NCBI RefSeq assembly: GCF_026278245.1
Contig: NZ_CP111079.1
Location: 2,854,501-2,918,500 of the forward strand
Origin: Pontibacter kalidii
Lineage (GTDB): Bacteria; Bacteroidota; Bacteroidia; Cytophagales; Hymenobacteraceae
Length of the DNA stretch: 64,000 nt
Direction: 5' to 3'
In this document: positions 60,478-64,000 of the stretch, piece after piece
Layout: each line of letters opens with the position of its first letter
How positions within the stretch are numbered: the first letter of the stretch is position 1
Position numbers and translations under genes: made by a program
The notes under the pieces: generated by a model
Databases searched by the model: none
What the model was told of the DNA's origin: nothing
The model's input: only the letters and a program-made list of their open reading frames with translations

Positions 60478-61752
60478 ATGGACGTACCCAAGGGTTTTGA
60501 GCAAATGATGGATTTCGGGCTGGTGGAGGCGCTGCTGGGCCGCCGCTCGCGCCGTTTCTTTATGGGGGCCGAGATTCCGGACGGGGTATTTGCCTACAAA
60601 TCCAAGCACGCGCCTGTGCCCCTCTCGGAGCTGGAGAAACTGCTGGTGGTAACGGCCTGCGCCGGCAACACCAGCTGGCACCACATGATCTTCCGGGCCG
60701 AGCGCTATGCGCCGCACCTGTCCAACTACGCCGGGGCTGCCGGGGGGCGCACTTTTCCCTCAGCGGCAGGCTTCCATACCAGCAAGACCTTCTTTACCGA
60801 CGACGAAGGCGTATACGTGCTCGACAACCGCGATGCGCCCGCCAGCGCTGAGCGCGACAACGAGGGAAATCTGAACCTGGATGAAGTCGTGAATGCCCTG
60901 AAAAGCCAGGTAAGAAAACTGCAGGATAGCCGGGTAGGTGTCCCCTGTGAGGTGCCTTTTGTGGAGGCGCACAATACCTGGGTGGTGAACAAGCCGGGAA
61001 CGCTGCTGGTGATTCCGGTGGGTGATCTCTCGCAGCACGTGCTGCTGGCCATCTGCTATATGTTGCAGAACGGCATGGTGCTCACCGACGACATCCACAA
61101 GCGCTCTATCCCCGGTATCGAAAAATATAGTCACCTGGCAGATCCCAGCAGCGTTTGGCCAATCACGTTCCTGGAGCAATGGTCGATGGCGGAGCTGACG
61201 GCAGAACTGAGCACCAGCTGCTATGCCGGTGCCCTGATGCTGCAGGCCATGGGACTGGGTGGCTGGATGTTCAACGGTATCGATCCGTTTAGTATGCTCG
61301 GGGCTAGCGGTAATCCTGCCGTGCCGGGACTAGGGTTCAGGTATGACTCCAACGACAGGTGGCCTTACCCTAACCCCACAGGCCTGGATGGCGTGATGGA
61401 AGGCTTTTGCCCACCCCATTACCCTACTATGCGCGCTGCCGTGGATGCCCTTTGCGAGCGAAAGTTTGGCAATGGCGGCCCTTTTAACGCCGCCACACCA
61501 GGCCCCTGGAAAGCGTCGGCCAAGGTACGGGGTGCGGCAGAAGTACATTCTGAAGAGTTCAGGGAATGCGTGGCGCTGCAGGCGCAGTATATCTATGATA
61601 CCTTCGGCAAGTTTCCCGGTACCGTGCCCTCCATATTCGTCATCACCTACCTGCAGGCCCACCACCTTGACCTGGAGTTTTATGATACCTTCTACAAGCC
61701 GGGATCATACTTGAAAACACACGCCGAGCATATGGGAAACTGGCATAAGTAA
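60478..61752 (+). CDS. Unrecognised protein with a nitroreductase-like N-terminus
   Basis: A 424-residue soluble protein. The N-terminus reads VEALLGRRSRRFFMGAEIPD, then APVPLSELEKLLVVTACAGN, which echoes the FMN-binding start of nitroreductases (RRSxRxF, PVPxxELxxLL); the rest (DTFGKFPGTVPSIFVITYLQ, AHHLDLEFYDTFYKPGSYL) is not familiar. Pattern pieces such as YAGALMLQAMGLGGWMFNGI fit an FMN/oxidoreductase fold, but this is a resemblance only. No signal peptide. Two genes with this fold (with 58799) lie close, perhaps by chance. It stands alone with an A/T-rich promoter region divergent from the PhzF-like gene. Confidence 0.65.
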   Translation: MDVPKGFEQMMDFGLVEALLGRRSRRFFMGAEIPDGVFAYKSKHAPVPLSELEKLLVVTACAGNTSWHHMIFRAERYAPHLSNYAGAAGGRTFPSAAGFHTSKTFFTDDEGVYVLDNRDAPASAERDNEGNLNLDEVVNALKSQVRKLQDSRVGVPCEVPFVEAHNTWVVNKPGTLLVIPVGDLSQHVLLAICYMLQNGMVLTDDIHKRSIPGIEKYSHLADPSSVWPITFLEQWSMAELTAELSTSCYAGALMLQAMGLGGWMFNGIDPFSMLGASGNPAVPGLGFRYDSNDRWPYPNPTGLDGVMEGFCPPHYPTMRAAVDALCERKFGNGGPFNAATPGPWKASAKVRGAAEVHSEEFRECVALQAQYIYDTFGKFPGTVPSIFVITYLQAHHLDLEFYDTFYKPGSYLKTHAEHMGNWHK

Positions 61753-61847
61753 AGGGGCATGGAGATTTTTTTGAGCTTGTAACATACTGGTGCAGCCGAT
61801 GGATGAGGCGTAGCCCAAGTATAGAGGGTGCACTTGGTTCGGCAATT

Positions 61848-62195
61848 TCATTCTTTCTCATTCTCCAACTTACCACCCCAACAACTACTTTCGCTGCTTT
61901 TGATACCCCTGTTGAAGTGAATGTGTGCGAGCATGGTCATTTCCTTATCATTTCTATAAGTAGAACTTCCTGCTTCCATTCTACTCTCCATTCCTTTCAG
62001 TTCTTCATCGGTATAAACGTTGAAACCAATGCTGTTCAAAGCTTTTTCGTCTGACAATTCAAAAGTTCTATTCTTTGAGTTCAATAGAATTTCTTTCACC
62101 CTTGCTTCACCTTTTACTGAATAGTCAATGCCATATTCCTGGTGGATAGCACCGTTTAGGAAGTTACCTTTTGTGCAGACTTGACTTCTTTTGTT
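61848..62195 (-). pseudogene. Decayed or fragmentary gene, no standard start
   Basis: An open frame of 116 codons on the minus strand, reading KGNFLNGAIHQEYGIDYSVK then KEILLNSKNRTFELSDEKAL and onward, closed upstream by TGA at 62196-62198. It has no ATG at the front; the only standard start is GTG at 62099. Just upstream the protein-like sequence continues in another frame, suggesting a frameshift. Composition is AT-rich, unlike the main window. No family recognised. The rest of 61753-62406 holds nothing convincing. Confidence 0.4.
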
Positions 62196-62406
62196 TCACC
62201 TGTACATTTATTGAGTACTTTGACACCTCACCGCACCATTGCATAAACATTTTGTCAGCAACTTGTAGTCGGTCGTTACATTGTCATCATGGTGTCGCCG
62301 AATAGAATTGATTGTCGCGCCATCGTCATAACCTACCTAGGGTTGTTTGGCTTGGTCACGTTTACGGCAGAAAAGAGCACAAAGGGAATGAATACCTTAC
62401 CCTTTT

Positions 62407-64000
62407 TTACTCTGCTTTTAAAACTATTACAGGTTCAATATGCGCTGCTCGAATGGTTTGGGATAGCACAGTTAGTAGCCCGATTATGGCAACCAAACCA
62501 AAGCCTATGCTTACATTTATAAGACTCAAATCAACTTTACTTCCCATCTCTTCTCGTAATAAATCACCGCAAAACAAGCCTGCTGGAACGCCAATAAGTC
62601 CGGCAATTAGGATAAGAATGCCAAAATTACGGGTAACTGCCCACACCAATTCTATGTTGCTTGCTCCCAATACTTTTTTTACACCCAATTCTTTCGTGCG
62701 TACTTCTACGGAATAACTAGCTATGCCTAAAATGCCCAAAGCAGCAATTATCATGACTATAAGGGCAAAGAATCCAAAAAACCCTATTCTCTCTCTACTG
62801 TTTTCTCCTGTATAGCGGTCTTTTAAGTATTGAATATTTGCCGTTTTTTCCGGAAAATGGTTTTCCCATAAGGTTTGAAGGGCTTTGGTCACTACCAATT
62901 CTGTATTTGGCTTTACTTTGACGATCAGAGTGGCTATTTCATTTGGCAAATACCGATATATTAAAGGGGATGGTTCATCAAAAACATGATCGGGCATGAT
63001 GCCAATGACTTGTACATAGGCAGAGTCCAATAATAGAGTTTGCCCCACTAAAGTCTCTGATTCAGAAGCCAATAATTTTGCGGCAGCTTCATTCACCAGC
63101 ACATATTGTTCAGAATTTTGGGGCATATCTTCAGGGAAGTTTTGCCCGGATTTTAAGCTGATACCTTCTGTTTCAATTGTTTTTGGGTCAATACTTACAT
63201 AATTTATTTTCAGAGTTTTATCATGTAATTGTACTGAACTATTGCCCATTTTAAAAGGATCATAATACCAGTTAGTCGCCAAAGTCGTTTCTACTTGACT
63301 TAACTGGCTTATTTCGTTTTGGAGAATGTCATATTTTTCACCTTTCAAATCAAGTGTCAGGATATTAGGTGTCATGATTGAACTAATGGTTGCATTGTTT
63401 CTTCTTTCAAAATCAACTAATATGACAAATAATATCATCAGCATGATGGTCACTGAAAATTGAACGACAACCAAAGCTTTGTATATAGCAACACTCTGAA
63501 ACAGCTTTATATTTTTCATTTTACGCAAAACCTGTATGGGCTGAAACGCTGACAATAGCCATGACGGAAATGCCCCTGCGACTAAGCCAGTGATAACTGC
63601 GTAGGTTAACAAGCCTAAAATCAAGGTTGCATCATAAGAAAACGCCACATCCATTTCGGGTATATAGGGCATTAGAATTTCAACACATGGCACTGTAAAC
63701 AGCAAAGCAAACAGGGAAATAAGGATCGACTCCATTAAAAATTGCCCAATAATCTGTCTTCTTGTTGCGCCTAACGTTTTACGAATACCTACTTCCCGCG
63801 CTCGTGAGAAGGCGCGCGCCAATGTCAAACTGATGTAGTTGAAAGCAGATAAAAGGGTTAAGGATAGAATTAATAACAGTTGCGTATTTATGCCCGTCCA
63901 ATCGACGCCCGCATAGTAGTCATTTTTAATGTCTATGTTTCGAGGGGTAATATCTTCTAGGGGTTGTGCCAAAAATTGAAGATTGCTCTTATCCAATTTC
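62407..64000 (-). CDS. FtsX/MacB-type ABC permease, C-terminal part (5' end outside window)
   Basis: About 530 residues are visible; the frame stays open to the window edge past the TTG at 63996, so the start lies beyond. Family size in this phylum is about 790, so the N-terminal third is missing. FtsX domain 1: QLLLILSLTLLSAFNYISLTL, ARAFSRAREVGIRKTLGATR, QIIGQFLMESILISLFALLF. A periplasmic MacB-type region follows (IVLTL-like strands, LVNEAAAKLLASESETLVGQ). FtsX domain 2: FFGFFALIVMIIAALGILGI, TKELGVKKVLGASNIELVWA, FGLVAIIGLLTVLSQTIRAA. It is likely part of an export or signal system with a separate ATPase. AT-rich codons and no AAGTATA motif set it apart. Confidence 0.88.
   Translation of the reverse strand, partial: KLDKSNLQFLAQPLEDITPRNIDIKNDYYAGVDWTGINTQLLLILSLTLLSAFNYISLTLARAFSRAREVGIRKTLGATRRQIIGQFLMESILISLFALLFTVPCVEILMPYIPEMDVAFSYDATLILGLLTYAVITGLVAGAFPSWLLSAFQPIQVLRKMKNIKLFQSVAIYKALVVVQFSVTIMLMILFVILVDFERRNNATISSIMTPNILTLDLKGEKYDILQNEISQLSQVETTLATNWYYDPFKMGNSSVQLHDKTLKINYVSIDPKTIETEGISLKSGQNFPEDMPQNSEQYVLVNEAAAKLLASESETLVGQTLLLDSAYVQVIGIMPDHVFDEPSPLIYRYLPNEIATLIVKVKPNTELVVTKALQTLWENHFPEKTANIQYLKDRYTGENSRERIGFFGFFALIVMIIAALGILGIASYSVEVRTKELGVKKVLGASNIELVWAVTRNFGILILIAGLIGVPAGLFCGDLLREEMGSKVDLSLINVSIGFGLVAIIGLLTVLSQTIRAAHIEPVIVLKAE

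Overview
The window reads as chromosome of a GC-rich member of the Bacteroidota, most likely Hymenobacteraceae (Pontibacter or a close relative). This rests on a SusC/SusD pair, promoters with the Bacteroidota -7 box TAnnTTTG (upstream of pfkA, an aminotransferase, a TonB-domain gene and a decayed gene), a TamB followed by a BamA-type lipoprotein (TamL), BlaI/M56/TonB-domain signalling genes, and the near absence of Shine-Dalgarno sites. The genus is inferred from general resemblance; no search was run. No rRNA, tRNA, CRISPR array, phage or transposase gene was seen.

Layout. 1-2.3 kb: end of an MBL-fold hydrolase, a small stress/plasmid-stabilisation-like protein and a PAS histidine kinase. 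2.6-3.8 kb: class III aminotransferase. 3.8-4.7 kb: intergenic composite repeat. 4.7-9.5 kb: SLC13-type permease, lipoprotein, small membrane protein, TerB-like protein and pfkA. 9.8-17.3 kb: tamB-tamL. 17.3-18.2 kb: miaA. 18.5-25.1 kb: a four-gene operon of a 1745-residue hybrid kinase, a lone receiver, a 91-residue unknown and a PhnP-like MBL hydrolase. 25.3-26.8 kb: NFACT/RqcH-type protein. 26.9-27.5 kb: second, inverted copy of the composite repeat. 27.5-28.1 kb: Nudix hydrolase.

28.1-41.7 kb is a co-oriented sugar gene cluster: methyltransferase, three CgeB-like glycosyltransferases, a GT4 glycosyltransferase, a Gfo/Idh oxidoreductase, a zinc-type dehydrogenase, a glycoside hydrolase fused to a nucleotide-sugar epimerase, a second epimerase and an SDR, with an ABC exporter upstream. 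It looks like a pathway for an unknown glycoside or glycoconjugate and is the best candidate for an undescribed system here.

42-47.9 kb: GNAT acetyltransferase, histidine phosphatase and SusC/SusD glycan uptake genes. 47.9-52.5 kb: BlaI repressor, M56 protease with a TonB domain, two unanchored secreted TonB-domain proteins and a ChaN-like lipoprotein. 52.5-60.3 kb: surE, lipoprotein, DoxX, a decayed PQQ-type sugar dehydrogenase, CHRD-like lipoprotein, M14 peptidase, nitroreductase and PhzF-like protein. 60.5-64 kb: an unrecognised nitroreductase-like protein, then an AT-richer stretch with a decayed frame and a FtsX/MacB-type permease cut by the window end.

Across nearly the whole window the short motif AAGTATA (TATACTT on the other strand) recurs far more often than expected, both inside genes and between them, sometimes as perfect inverted pairs. 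A hand count gives about 140 AGTATA/TATACT sites. Several genes lack it altogether (the PAS kinase, susC and the AT-rich right end), so it may act as a genome signature.
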